The position numbers and the translations under genes were made by a program. A DNA stretch of 64,000 bases, taken from positions 1 through 64,000 of the forward strand of contig JAAZML010000113.1 in assembly GCA_012798835.1 (NCBI GenBank). Reading direction: 5' to 3'. This stretch comes from Clostridium sp. (GTDB lineage Bacteria; Bacillota; Clostridia; Acetivibrionales; Acetivibrionaceae). Shown piece by piece: positions 31,213 to 41,642 of the stretch (positions are counted from its first letter, which is position 1; the number at the start of each line of letters is the position of its first letter). Under the pieces are notes generated by a model. The model saw only the letters and a program-made list of their open reading frames with translations. It was not told the DNA's origin and searched no databases.

Positions 31213-32448
31213 ATGATGAATGCTTGGAGGGGTTATTGGGTGTTTAAAAATTTGGTTTGCGGTTTTTTGGCACTAACCTTTTTACTGAACATAGGTCTGT
31301 ATGCTTTTGCTGAGCCGGACCTTGAGGAGCCAGTTTATGACGTTGAAGTCGTTGCTCAAATAGTGACCAACACAAATGTATTTGAATTAAAGGCAAAATC
31401 CCACATTTTAATGGATGCAGCAACGGGGCAAATTCTTTTAGAAGGCAATAGTAATGAAAAGCTTCCGATTGCAAGTGTAACTAAAATAATGTCATTACTT
31501 TTGATAATGGAGGCTATAAGTTCGGGTAAAATAAGTTTGGATGACACCGTGACAGCATCAGAATATGCTTCCGGTATGGGGGGGTCGCAAGCCTATATCG
31601 AACCAGGAGAACAATATTCGGTACGGGATGCTTTAAAAGCAATCGCAACCCATTCGTCAAATGATGTTACAGTTTCACTTGCAGAGCTGGTTGCGGGGAG
31701 TGAGCAGGGTTTTGTTGTGCTTATGAACGAAAAATCAAAGGAACTTGGTATGAGCAACACGAATTTTCAAGATTGCACGGGTTTGACAGATGATGGACAC
31801 TACAGTACAGCCCATGACATTGCTTTATTGTCAAGAGAGTTAATTTTGAAGGAACCAGAGATTCTGGCATATACATCCATATGGATAGATTCTTTTAGAG
31901 ACGGAGAATTTGAATTGGTTAACACCAATAGATTAGTGCATTTTTACGATGGCTGCGATGGACTCAAAACAGGTTTTACCCGTGCAGCTGGGCATTGTCT
32001 TTCAGCGACTGCAAAAAGAAACAATATGAGGTTCATTTCAGTGGTGCTTGGAGAGCCGGATTCAAATACTAGATTTGCAGAGACAAGAAAGCTTTTAGAT
32101 TATGGTTTCGCAAATTATGAATCTGTAGGGGTTAACACAGGGGGTGAAAAGGTTAATGAGGTGATGGTGAAAAAAGGGCTAAATTCAAAGATTGCAGCGG
32201 TCTATAAGGACGATGTTAATCTTTTGCTTGCACGGGGGGAGAAGGGTAAAGTTATAAGGGAGGTTCGTCTTAAAGAATCCCTTATAGCGCCCGTATTAAA
32301 AGGGCAAAAGGTAGGGGAGGTAGTATATAAGGTTGATGAAAGGGAAATTGCAAAGGTAGATCTTGTTTCCGATAAGGATATAGAAAAGGCATCCTTTGGG
32401 AGGTTATTTATTCTGCTTTTTTCAGGTTGGTTTAAACTTGGCAGATGA
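31213..32448 (+). CDS. dacF: D-alanyl-D-alanine carboxypeptidase DacF
   Basis: PIASVTKIMSLL, HSSNDVTVSLAEL, DGLKTGFTRAAGHCLSA; locus order. Confidence 0.87.
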   Translation: MMNAWRGYWVFKNLVCGFLALTFLLNIGLYAFAEPDLEEPVYDVEVVAQIVTNTNVFELKAKSHILMDAATGQILLEGNSNEKLPIASVTKIMSLLLIMEAISSGKISLDDTVTASEYASGMGGSQAYIEPGEQYSVRDALKAIATHSSNDVTVSLAELVAGSEQGFVVLMNEKSKELGMSNTNFQDCTGLTDDGHYSTAHDIALLSRELILKEPEILAYTSIWIDSFRDGEFELVNTNRLVHFYDGCDGLKTGFTRAAGHCLSATAKRNNMRFISVVLGEPDSNTRFAETRKLLDYGFANYESVGVNTGGEKVNEVMVKKGLNSKIAAVYKDDVNLLLARGEKGKVIREVRLKESLIAPVLKGQKVGEVVYKVDEREIAKVDLVSDKDIEKASFGRLFILLFSGWFKLGR

Positions 32449-32526
32449 GTTATTCCTACCAATATATAGATAGTTGTAATGATAGGGCTAAAAACGCCCT
32501 ATTTTTGCCTCATTATATTTGCCTCA

Positions 32527-32832
32527 TTATAAGTGATGCGGGTTTTCATTGACAATATGGAAGGCTTCAGCTATTTTGCGGCGTACCTTTGCGATATATG
32601 TTGAACGATATTGCTTATTTCTGCCTTTGTCCATAAAATTGGTACAATAATTTGTTTTTAATCCGTTGAGGACTATAGCGGCCACATCTGCAAGACAAAT
32701 GCTGCATGTACAAAACTTTGGAACGATTTCTTTCTTTATTTCTTTTACATAATCGTTTAGTTCCCTGAATACAAGATTTTCTGAAATGTTTTCAAGGCCC
32801 GCATAATAAAGTTTTTCTCTGAGTTTATTCAT
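32527..32832 (-). CDS. ComFB-domain protein
   Basis: CTCSICLADVAAIVLNGLKTNYC matches C-x-C-x2-C-x-ADV-x-A-x2-LN ComFB core; RBS aggag. Confidence 0.75.
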   Translation of the reverse strand: MNKLREKLYYAGLENISENLVFRELNDYVKEIKKEIVPKFCTCSICLADVAAIVLNGLKTNYCTNFMDKGRNKQYRSTYIAKVRRKIAEAFHIVNENPHHL

Positions 32833-33324
32833 ATTAATTCACTCCTAAAATTGTTATTTCAAATAAGGAACCGTGCTTTTTATATTTTTATAATGAAATA
32901 TTTAATAGTTAAATTTAAAAATATGGTTATAGATAATATCGTACTGTTTTCAAAAAAGGTTGATAGTAGATTTCGGAGTTGGGCATAGGAAACCCCAAAG
33001 ATTCTATTTTGCATATGGTGTATTAGCTATTTTGGTGTATGCAATTTTGTTGTAAGAAATATTGAAAAATGCATTCTAAAACAAAGGCATTTCTGTTACA
33101 ATTGAGGATAAGGGAAAAAAATTGACTTTATTTCAGAAATGATATAAAATATTAAAAATTTATATACACTGAACACAAATATCCGATAAGGTTTTATGCA
33201 ATTATATAGTATTTTGCACAAACGAATTTATAAAACCTTTCACGTTATTAACAAACATGGATTTTGAAGGCGTATTACACAAAACAAAAACGAAAAGAAA
33301 TAAAATTAACTAGGAGGAAAATAC

Positions 33325-34818
33325 ATGGCTTATATTTACAGTGATGTTTCGAGAACATTTAGCGAATATTTGTTGGTACCAAACCTAACGACTGAAAAGT
33401 GTGCCCCCGATAATATAGATCTTAGTACCCCCTTGCTGAAGTTTAAAAAGGGAGAGGAACCTCCCTTGAAACTAAATATACCGATTACATCCGCTATCAT
33501 GCAATCGGTATCGAATGACACACTTGCAATAGCCCTTGCAAGGTGCGGCGGGCTGTCTTTTATATACGGCTCACAAAGTATAGAGGTGCAGGCTGAAATG
33601 GTTAGAAAGGTTAAAAAATATAAATCAGGATTTGTGGTAAGTGATTCTAACCTCAAGATGGATAGCACACTAAAGGATGTCATAGAACTAAAAAGCAGGA
33701 TGGGGCATTCTACCGTTGCGGTTACAGACGATGGGACCTCAACGGGTAAACTTCTTGGATTAGTGACCTCGAGGGATTATAGGATAAGCAGGGATCCCTT
33801 AGAAAAAAAGGTAAGCGAGTTTATGACGCCCTTTACAAAGCTGGTAGTTGGGAGATTGGGTATAAGTCTTAGCAAAGCTAACGATATAATATGGGAGCAT
33901 AAGTTGAATTGTTTGCCGGTTGTCGATGAAAACCAGTGCCTTCATTACCTGGTTTTCAGAAAAGATTATGATAACCATAAGCAAAATCCCTATGAACTTT
34001 TGGATAGCAGCAAAAGATTGCTTGTTGGGGCCGGAATAAATAGCAGGGATTATGCTGAAAGAGTACCAGCACTGATAGATGCGGGGATAGATGTATTGTG
34101 CATAGATTCCTCGGATGGATTTTCAGTGTGGCAGAAAAATACACTGGATTTTATAAAGAAGGAGCATGGAGATATTCCCGTGGGGGCTGGAAATGTAGTC
34201 GATAGGGAAGGGTTTATGTATCTTGCCGAGGCGGGAGCTGATTTTATTAAAGTAGGGATTGGCGGCGGCTCTATATGTATTACTCGCGAGCAAAAAGGTA
34301 TTGGAAGGGGACAGGCTACAGCCATTATTGAGGTTGCCAAGGCTAGGGATGAATACTTTGAGCGGACGGGTGTATATATTCCCATTTGTTCTGATGGTGG
34401 TATAGTTCATGATTATCATATAGTATTAGCTTTAGCCATGGGTGCTGACTTCGTTATGATGGGGAGATATTTCGCTAGATTCGATGAAAGCCCCACTAAA
34501 AAAGTTAAAAGCGGAAATGGTTATGTGAAGGAATATTGGGGAGAGGGTTCTAATAGAGCAAGAAATTGGCAGCGTTATGATTTAGGTGAAAATCACAATA
34601 TGAAGTTTGAAGAGGGTGTAGATAGTTATGTGCCCTACGCTGGTAAGCTAAGTGATAACCTTCAGACCACCCTTAGCAAGATAAAATCCACGATGTCAAG
34701 CTGCGGTTCTGCATCCATCGGGGAATTACAAAAGACAGCACGGATAACTCTTGTTTCTTCTACAAGTATTATAGAAGGTGGAGCACATGATGTAATATTA
34801 AAGGAAAAAGAATATTAA
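33325..34818 (+). CDS. guaB: IMP dehydrogenase (CBS-containing)
   Basis: [58 protein letters not shown] pair. Confidence 0.87.
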   Translation: MAYIYSDVSRTFSEYLLVPNLTTEKCAPDNIDLSTPLLKFKKGEEPPLKLNIPITSAIMQSVSNDTLAIALARCGGLSFIYGSQSIEVQAEMVRKVKKYKSGFVVSDSNLKMDSTLKDVIELKSRMGHSTVAVTDDGTSTGKLLGLVTSRDYRISRDPLEKKVSEFMTPFTKLVVGRLGISLSKANDIIWEHKLNCLPVVDENQCLHYLVFRKDYDNHKQNPYELLDSSKRLLVGAGINSRDYAERVPALIDAGIDVLCIDSSDGFSVWQKNTLDFIKKEHGDIPVGAGNVVDREGFMYLAEAGADFIKVGIGGGSICITREQKGIGRGQATAIIEVAKARDEYFERTGVYIPICSDGGIVHDYHIVLALAMGADFVMMGRYFARFDESPTKKVKSGNGYVKEYWGEGSNRARNWQRYDLGENHNMKFEEGVDSYVPYAGKLSDNLQTTLSKIKSTMSSCGSASIGELQKTARITLVSSTSIIEGGAHDVILKEKEY

Positions 34819-34848
34819 AACAGGATTCGAGATTATCTTAAAAGTAGG

Positions 34849-34906
34849 TTACCCCCATAGCGACATATCAAAGAAGCTAACTTTGACGTTGTTGGGGGTA
34901 ATTTTT
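34849..34906 (+). terminator. Terminator after IMPDH
   Basis: ttaccccc...gggggtaattttt long stem-loop. Confidence 0.65.
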
Positions 34907-34995
34907 ATGCAAAATTATCCCCGAATTAGGTGCCTAAACAGCAAAACATAATTTATGTGCTTATTGACACAGGTATCAAATATCATTAGAATTAA

Positions 34996-35023
34996 ATACA
35001 AATGGGCTAATGCCCATTTGTAT
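34996..35023. repeat. Perfect 12-bp inverted repeat
   Basis: atacaaatgggc-taat-gcccatttgtat. Confidence 0.85.
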
Positions 35024-35199
35024 GTGCGCCGCAGATGATATTTTGTAAGAGCAAAAAGGCGGCGAAGCGAGTGCTTGAAAGCGTAACTAAGTTTATCGAG
35101 GGAAAGCTATTTCTAAAGGTAAACAGGGAAAAGACACAGGTTGCATACATGGGCAACGTGAAGTTTTTAGGGTGTAGCTTCTACATACATAAAGGTTAG
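35024..35199 (+). pseudogene. Fragment of group II intron reverse transcriptase/maturase (LtrA-like), frameshifted
   Basis: ADDI in one frame, then FCKSKKAAKRVLESVTKFIEGKLFLKVNREKTQVAYMGNVKFLGCSFYIHKG* in another; typical LtrA YADD and downstream RT block. Confidence 0.85.
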
Positions 35200-35266
35200 G
35201 GAACAAGTACAAACAGCAGAGCCGGAAGGCCCCGGATGTGTAGCTTCTACATACATAAAGGTTAGG
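35172..35266 (+). repeat. 29-bp direct repeat, two copies 66 bp apart
   Basis: gtgtagcttctacatacataaaggttagg at 35172-35200 and 35238-35266. Confidence 0.93.
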
Positions 35267-35338
35267 TACTAGGCTTAACACTTGCATAGAAGTAGGCTTG
35301 TCGGGTACATAAACAATAGACTAATGGGGGGGTAAAAA

Positions 35339-36190
35339 ATGGAGGTATTTTTAGAATGCTTGCCTTGCTTTTTAAAGCAGGCTCTTGAGGCATCTAGGAT
35401 GGCAACGAGCGATAAAGATGTACAGGTCAGGATTATGAAGGAGACAGCGGCCTTAGTATGTGATTTTGAAAGATATAAATGCTCTCCCCAGCTGGGGAGG
35501 GAAATGCATCAAATAGTTAAAAAGCATACTGGAAACTCAGATCCATACAGGGACATAAAAGATCAAAACATTAAAAATGCTTTGGAGGTTTATCCTTGGC
35601 TGAAACATTTTTTATTTAAAAAAACAGATAGACTTTATTGGGGATTGAAGATTGCTGCAGCGGGTAACATAATAGATTCCGCAATCTATGCGGATATAGA
35701 TATTAAGGGGTGTGTTGAAAAGGAAGTAGAGAGGAAATTTGCTGTTTGTGATATTAAGGAGTTCAGCGATAAAATGATGCATGCTAAAAATCTTTTGATT
35801 GTTGCGGATAATGCAGGTGAAACTGTGTTTGATAGGGTGTTTATAGAGGAAGTTTTAAATTTGGATATTACCTATGCGGTAAGAGCAGAACCAATTATTA
35901 ACGATGCAACTATTGAGGATGCAAGGGAATCGGGTTTGGGTCGGTGTACCAATTTAATTTCGACTGGCTGTAATGCCCCAGGACTGATCATAGAAGAATG
36001 CGACAAAAAGTTTCTAGACTTATTTTATGATGCCGATATCGTTGTAAGTAAAGGACAGGGGAATTTTGAATCCCTTTCAGACGAAAAAAGAGCAATTTTT
36101 TTCCTCTTGAAAGCCAAATGTCCTGTGGTAGCGGAAAATTTGGGAGTTGCAGTCAACGACTATGTTTTTAAGTATAAGCCCTTTTTATAG
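35339..36190 (+). CDS. DUF89 (ARMT1-like / damage-control phosphatase family) protein
   Basis: FLECLPCFLKQALEA; LLIVADNAGETVFDRVFIEEV; VVSKGQGNFESL. Confidence 0.85.
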   Translation: MEVFLECLPCFLKQALEASRMATSDKDVQVRIMKETAALVCDFERYKCSPQLGREMHQIVKKHTGNSDPYRDIKDQNIKNALEVYPWLKHFLFKKTDRLYWGLKIAAAGNIIDSAIYADIDIKGCVEKEVERKFAVCDIKEFSDKMMHAKNLLIVADNAGETVFDRVFIEEVLNLDITYAVRAEPIINDATIEDARESGLGRCTNLISTGCNAPGLIIEECDKKFLDLFYDADIVVSKGQGNFESLSDEKRAIFFLLKAKCPVVAENLGVAVNDYVFKYKPFL

Positions 36191-36352
36191 ATAGTAAATG
36201 CAGGATAAAATCTTGACGCCTGCAAATAATAGTGATACCATATTTGTTAATATATAAAGCTTGCTACTTTATTTGAGTGTAGGGTCTTGCGTATGCTAGT
36301 AGCCTTTCTCTAATATTTAGTATTAATTAAAAGTACATGCAGGGGGTTAGAA

Positions 36353-37666
36353 ATGTTTATACCGGAAGCACTGAAGATTAATGAAAAAAACCATTTAGAA
36401 ATAGGTGGATGCGATTGCGTAGATCTAGTAAATGAATATGGTACACCTATATATGTTTTAGATGAGGAAAGTATAAGGCAAAACTGTCGCTCATATAAAA
36501 AGGCAATAGACGATTATTACGGCGGTAATGGTTTGGTTCTGTATGCAAGTAAAGCCTTGTGTACAATGGCGGTATGTAAGATTATACAGCAAGAAGGTTT
36601 GGGTCTTGATGTAGTATCCGGGGGCGAGTTGTATACTGCAATTAAATCGGGCTTTCCAATGAAAAAGGTGTATTTTCATGGTAATAATAAGACGGAAGAT
36701 GAGCTAGTGTTGGCCATAGATAATGATATTGGAAGGATAGTTGTTGACAATTATTCCGAGCTCAAGCAGATAAACGAAATTGCACTGCGTAAGGGAAAGA
36801 TTGTTGATATTTCCTTTAGGATCAGACCTGGGGTAGAGGCACATACTCATGATGCCATTCAAACGGGTCAAATTGATTCTAAGTTTGGTGTTGCTATTGA
36901 AGATGGGGAAGCCCTGGATATAATAAATAAAGCCGCAAAAATGGCCAATGTTAGTGTGAGTGGTCTTCATTGCCACATCGGTTCCCAGATCTTTGATGTA
37001 AAACCTTTCAAGGCAGCCGCAACAATAATGATAAGGTTTATCGCAAAAATTAAGGAAACAATAGGTTTAGAGATAAACGAGCTAAATTTGGGCGGAGGTT
37101 ATGGCGTCAAGTACACTAACGAAGATAACTCAATAAAATACGAAAATTTTATTGAGTCGGTTTCAAAGGTTATAGCAACTGAATGTAATAAAGAGGGAAT
37201 AACTCCCCCCTACATGGTTTTAGAACCGGGAAGATCCATTATTGCTTCCGCAGGGATTACCTTATATAGGGTGGGAAATATTAAAGATATTAAGGGTATT
37301 AGAAAATATATTGCAATAGACGGTGGGATGACGGATAACCCAAGATACGCATTATACCAATCAAAATATGATATGGTTATCGCTAACCGGGCGAATGCCC
37401 CGAGAGTGGAAAAGGTGACAATTGCCGGCAAATGCTGCGAGTCTGGGGATTTGTTAGCAAAGGATATAATGATGCCGAAAATAAAAGAACAGGATATTCT
37501 AGCTGTTTTTTCGACAGGAGCATACAATTATTCAATGTCAAGTAATTACAATCGAATTCCGCGTCCTCCTATTATTCTTGTTAAAAATAAAAAAGCAAGA
37601 TTAATTGTTAAAAGAGAGGACTATGAGGACATTGTAAGAAACGATCTTATGCCTGAGGATCTATAA
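36353..37666 (+). CDS. lysA: Diaminopimelate decarboxylase
   Basis: YASKALCTMAVCKI; GLDVVSGGELYTA; SGLHCHIGSQI; EPGRSIIASAG; CCESGDLLAKD. Confidence 0.94.
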   Translation: MFIPEALKINEKNHLEIGGCDCVDLVNEYGTPIYVLDEESIRQNCRSYKKAIDDYYGGNGLVLYASKALCTMAVCKIIQQEGLGLDVVSGGELYTAIKSGFPMKKVYFHGNNKTEDELVLAIDNDIGRIVVDNYSELKQINEIALRKGKIVDISFRIRPGVEAHTHDAIQTGQIDSKFGVAIEDGEALDIINKAAKMANVSVSGLHCHIGSQIFDVKPFKAAATIMIRFIAKIKETIGLEINELNLGGGYGVKYTNEDNSIKYENFIESVSKVIATECNKEGITPPYMVLEPGRSIIASAGITLYRVGNIKDIKGIRKYIAIDGGMTDNPRYALYQSKYDMVIANRANAPRVEKVTIAGKCCESGDLLAKDIMMPKIKEQDILAVFSTGAYNYSMSSNYNRIPRPPIILVKNKKARLIVKREDYEDIVRNDLMPEDL

Positions 37667-37757
37667 CGAATGGATATAGGTTAGAGAACATTGTGGATCT
37701 GCAAAAAATTGCGAAGCCGGTTTTGTGGGACTATTACAACAACCTAGGGGAGTGCTT

Positions 37758-39089
37758 ATGTTGGATACCTATACAAGGTATGAAAAAATTAATTTTACCA
37801 CTGAGATAAATGCTCTACCCCAAAAACTGCGGTATGTATTAAGGGATGTTTCCCGAATCGCAGATGATATGGGGCTTTTTGCATACGTAGTGGGGGGATT
37901 TGTACGGGATCTTATACTGGGGGCAAGAAACTTAGATATAGACATAGTAATAGAGGGGGATGCCATAGAATTTGCAAAAAAACTTTTGTCTAGGTATACA
38001 GGCAAACTTATTATACACGAAACATTTAATACAGCCACGATGGAGCTAAAGGACAGCCTTAAGATTGATTTTGCGATGGCAAGAAAAGAAATTTACAAGC
38101 ACCCGGCGGCACTTCCAAGCATTATGACGGGTGGGTTGGAGGACGATCTCTATCGGCGGGACTTTACCATAAATAGCATGGGCATAAGGCTTAACAAAAG
38201 GGGTTTCGGTGATATTATAGACCCGTATAATGGGAGGTGGGATCTGAAGTGTGGAATTATTAGTGTTATGCATAAGTTGAGCTTTATTGAAGATCCCACA
38301 AGAATTATGAGGGCTATAAGATTTGAAAAAAGATATGGATTCGGGATGTCAAAACTAACACAAAAGCTCGTGGAAGAGGCGATAAACTCAGGTGTACTGG
38401 GTCTATTAAGCCGTGAAAGGATTGACTCCGAGTTTATGGCGGTGCTTGGGGAGCCACACAGAGCCCTCATATTTAAAAGAATGAGAGAGTTGGGGGTTTT
38501 TAGGGAAACATATCCCGAAATCAATTTTTCTTCTAAAGTAGAAAAACTTCTAGAAGATATGGAAGGTATATTAGAAGTTTTTAAAGAAAGGCTAAAGGGT
38601 AAAAGAACATTCGATAAGATACTCATATATATACTTATTCTATATTCTGATACAGATTTAAAAACAGGTGAAGGACATCTTGAGAAAATAAGATTTAAAA
38701 AGAAATATAAAAACAATATACTATCTTTTGCAAACAAAAAAAACAATGCATTTTCACGTTTGTCTAATCTACCCATACCTTCCAATTACGATGTATATAA
38801 TATTCTGCAGGGTTTTTCTATGGAAGAACTTTTTGTATTGTATATGCTAAGTGGATGCGAAAATATGAATAATACAATAATCAGATATATTAATTGTTAT
38901 AGGAATATAAAGATACATATTACGGGGGCTGATCTAAAAAGGATGGGGGTAAGCCCGGGACCTGTATATTCCTTTCTTTTTGAAAAAATCCGAAAAGAAA
39001 GGATCAGTGGGAATTTTACCACATATGACGAGGAACTTGTTTTTTTAGAAAATGCTATTCAGACGATGAGGGAGAATAAGGAACTTTAA
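37758..39089 (+). CDS. cca: CCA tRNA nucleotidyltransferase / poly(A) polymerase family
   Basis: AYVVGGFVRDLILGARNLDIDIVIEG; RRDFTINSMGI; FIEDPTRIMRAIRFEKRYGF. Confidence 0.85.
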   Translation: MLDTYTRYEKINFTTEINALPQKLRYVLRDVSRIADDMGLFAYVVGGFVRDLILGARNLDIDIVIEGDAIEFAKKLLSRYTGKLIIHETFNTATMELKDSLKIDFAMARKEIYKHPAALPSIMTGGLEDDLYRRDFTINSMGIRLNKRGFGDIIDPYNGRWDLKCGIISVMHKLSFIEDPTRIMRAIRFEKRYGFGMSKLTQKLVEEAINSGVLGLLSRERIDSEFMAVLGEPHRALIFKRMRELGVFRETYPEINFSSKVEKLLEDMEGILEVFKERLKGKRTFDKILIYILILYSDTDLKTGEGHLEKIRFKKKYKNNILSFANKKNNAFSRLSNLPIPSNYDVYNILQGFSMEELFVLYMLSGCENMNNTIIRYINCYRNIKIHITGADLKRMGVSPGPVYSFLFEKIRKERISGNFTTYDEELVFLENAIQTMRENKEL

Positions 39090-39191
39090 CTTTATATAAA
39101 TATAATTAGACTTTATTTAAAAAAGGGGCTATAATTTATTAGTGTAATTGTATTACATCCCGATAATAACTTGTAGGAGGGTGAGCCTTTA

Positions 39192-40181
39192 GTGAAAAAA
39201 GGGAGGATATTAAGTGGCATGAGGCCGACTGGGGCATTACACCTGGGCAATTACTTCGGTGCCTTGGAAAATTGGGTAAAGCTTCAGGAAGAATATGAAT
39301 GTTATTTTTTTGTAGCAGATTGGCATGCTCTGACAACAGGGTATGAAGATACTTCTGACATCAAAAACAATATAAATGATCTTGTTATAGATTGGGTTAG
39401 TGCGGGTCTAGACCCAGAAAAGTGTGTAATATTTTTACAGTCCAGTATAAAAGAACATGCTGAACTGCATTTATTATTTTCAATGACCACACCATTGTCT
39501 TGGCTTTTTAGATGTCCGACGTATAAGGATCAACTAAACCAAATTAAAGATAAGAATATTACCACCTATGGTTTTTTAGGTTATCCATGCCTTCAAGCAG
39601 CGGATATACTGATTTACAAAGCAAATTTTGTGCCTGTGGGAGAGGATCAACTGCCCCATCTTGAATTGACGAGAGAGATAGCCAGAAGGTTTAATAATCT
39701 TTTTGAGGAGGTTTTGCCCGAACCCCAGGCAATTCTTACTAAGGCCAAGATTCTGCCCGGTACGGATGGCAGAAAGATGAGTAAAAGCTATGGGAATACA
39801 ATTGCCTTATCGGACAGCCCCGAAGTTATTAAAAAAAAGGTGAGTAAGATGGTAACAGATCCCGCAAGGATAAGAAAAGATGATCCTGGCAACCCCGAGG
39901 TTTGTACGGTGTTTGCCTTCCATAAAATCTTTAATGAAGGGGAAATCCCCCGAATAGACGAAGAATGCAGGAAAGGCAAAATTGGATGTGTCCAATGTAA
40001 AAGGGAACTTGCAAAGAGGATGGTGGAATATTTTCTACCCATCTTTGAAAGGAGACAAGAAATACTAAAAAAACCTGGTATTGTTGCAGAGATTCTTCAA
40101 AACGGCAACGAAAAAGCAAGGAAAATAGCGAGTGGGAGTATGGAAGAAGTAAAAAAGGCAATGAAAATAGATTTTATATAG
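39192..40181 (+). CDS. trpS: Tryptophanyl-tRNA synthetase (GTG start)
   Basis: SGMRPTGALHLGNYFGAL; VGEDQLPHLELTREIARRFN; KMSKSYGN. Confidence 0.95.
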   Translation: MKKGRILSGMRPTGALHLGNYFGALENWVKLQEEYECYFFVADWHALTTGYEDTSDIKNNINDLVIDWVSAGLDPEKCVIFLQSSIKEHAELHLLFSMTTPLSWLFRCPTYKDQLNQIKDKNITTYGFLGYPCLQAADILIYKANFVPVGEDQLPHLELTREIARRFNNLFEEVLPEPQAILTKAKILPGTDGRKMSKSYGNTIALSDSPEVIKKKVSKMVTDPARIRKDDPGNPEVCTVFAFHKIFNEGEIPRIDEECRKGKIGCVQCKRELAKRMVEYFLPIFERRQEILKKPGIVAEILQNGNEKARKIASGSMEEVKKAMKIDFI

Positions 40182-40223
40182 ACCATTTCCCATGGTCTCC
40201 AGGTAGGAAGGTTGTGGGTATAA

Positions 40224-41015
40224 ATGGGGAGCATATTATCAAAGGCGTACACAATAAAAATACAAAATTTTGAAGGACCCTTTGACTTATTATTCCATTT
40301 AATAGAAAAGGATAAAATAGACATATACGATATACCCATAAATGAGGTTGCCGATCAGTATATGGATTATCTATTCCGTATGCATGAGCTTGATATGGAT
40401 ATTGCCAGTGAGTTTCTTGTTATGGCGGCAACCCTTTTACATATTAAATCAAGGCTTCTTCTCCCTGAACCTCAGTCAGACATTGAAGACGAAATAGATC
40501 CTAGGGAGGAATTGATTTTAAAGCTTGTAGAATATAAAAGATACAAGGAATTTGCTGGAGTCTTGAAACAACGGGAGAACATAGGTGAAAAGTATTTTTA
40601 TAAAGAACCGGAGAATATAGATATAAAGTATGAAAATGAGACGATAAAGCTTTCATATGATGAGCTTTCGGGGTTGTATACAAGTTTACTGGAAAGAAAC
40701 AGAAGGAAAACGAACAAAAACGTTGAAAATATAACCCAAATACTAAAGACCGAGAAGGTTTCATTGCGCGGAAAGATAAGGGAGGTCATTAGGACGCTCT
40801 TAAACAAATCTTTTTTCAAATTTTCAGAACTCTTTTCACCGAAAACAAAATCAAGGCTGGAGATTGCTACGGGTTTTTTAGCCATTCTCGAGTTAACAAA
40901 GCTTAGGAAAACAACTATAGCACAGCAAAGACAGTTTTCCGATATCGTGATATACAAGTGTAAAGAGGCTAGACCCGAAGATTTTGATGATGATAAGATT
41001 GCTAATAAAAGTTGA
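40224..41015 (+). CDS. scpA: Segregation and condensation protein A
   Basis: FEGPFDLLFHLIEKDKIDIYDIPI; followed by scpB. Confidence 0.93.
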   Translation: MGSILSKAYTIKIQNFEGPFDLLFHLIEKDKIDIYDIPINEVADQYMDYLFRMHELDMDIASEFLVMAATLLHIKSRLLLPEPQSDIEDEIDPREELILKLVEYKRYKEFAGVLKQRENIGEKYFYKEPENIDIKYENETIKLSYDELSGLYTSLLERNRRKTNKNVENITQILKTEKVSLRGKIREVIRTLLNKSFFKFSELFSPKTKSRLEIATGFLAILELTKLRKTTIAQQRQFSDIVIYKCKEARPEDFDDDKIANKS

Positions 41016-41039
41016 TAGATATGTGTTTGGAGTGGTATT

Positions 41040-41573
41040 ATGGATTCTAGAAAGCTTGCGGGTATTATTGAGGGGTTATTGTTTGCAGCCGGGGATAAGG
41101 TATCCATAGAAAAACTTAGCTCAATAATAGGAGTGGACAAAAAAACAATAAAGGCTGCTATAAATGACATGATAGCAAATTATAACGAATGTGCAGCAAG
41201 GGGTATAAGTATTAGGGAGATAAACAATGGTTATCAAATTTGCTCAAAACCTGAACTTTATGCCTATATAAAGCAACTATTTAGTTCCAAACAAAAAAGT
41301 GGTTTATCTCAAGCAGCGCTTGAGACATTGGCGGTCATAGCATATAATAGACCTGTAACAAAGGCGAAAATTGAACATATAAGGGGAGTGAATTCTGACA
41401 GCGCTGTCGTAAGACTTCTTGAAAGAAAACTGATAAGGGAGACGGGCAGACTGGATGCACCCGGAAGACCAATTTTATATGAGACTACTGATGAGTTTTT
41501 TAGAAGTTTCGGCTTTAAAGATGATACGGATATACCTATTTTTGAATTGAATAAGGTTCAAGAAGATACTTAA
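41040..41573 (+). CDS. scpB: Segregation and condensation protein B
   Basis: IIEGLLFAAGDKVSIEKL; AALETLAVIAYNRPVTKAKIEHIRGVNSD. Confidence 0.94.
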   Translation: MDSRKLAGIIEGLLFAAGDKVSIEKLSSIIGVDKKTIKAAINDMIANYNECAARGISIREINNGYQICSKPELYAYIKQLFSSKQKSGLSQAALETLAVIAYNRPVTKAKIEHIRGVNSDSAVVRLLERKLIRETGRLDAPGRPILYETTDEFFRSFGFKDDTDIPIFELNKVQEDT

Positions 41574-41642
41574 GTGAATTTTTAAAATCAAGTTTGGTTT
41601 TGCTGTGCTGACTCTAGAAAGTTTACTGTTTAGGTGATTTAA

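Noticed and set aside
35093-35287. 64-aa minus-strand ORF with internal repeats (LVPNLYVCRSYT...LFPNLYVCRSYT)
   Set aside because: Its repeat is only the antisense translation of the 29-bp direct repeat in the RT remnant
38150-38785. 211-aa minus-strand ORF
   Set aside because: Antisense shadow of the cca-family gene
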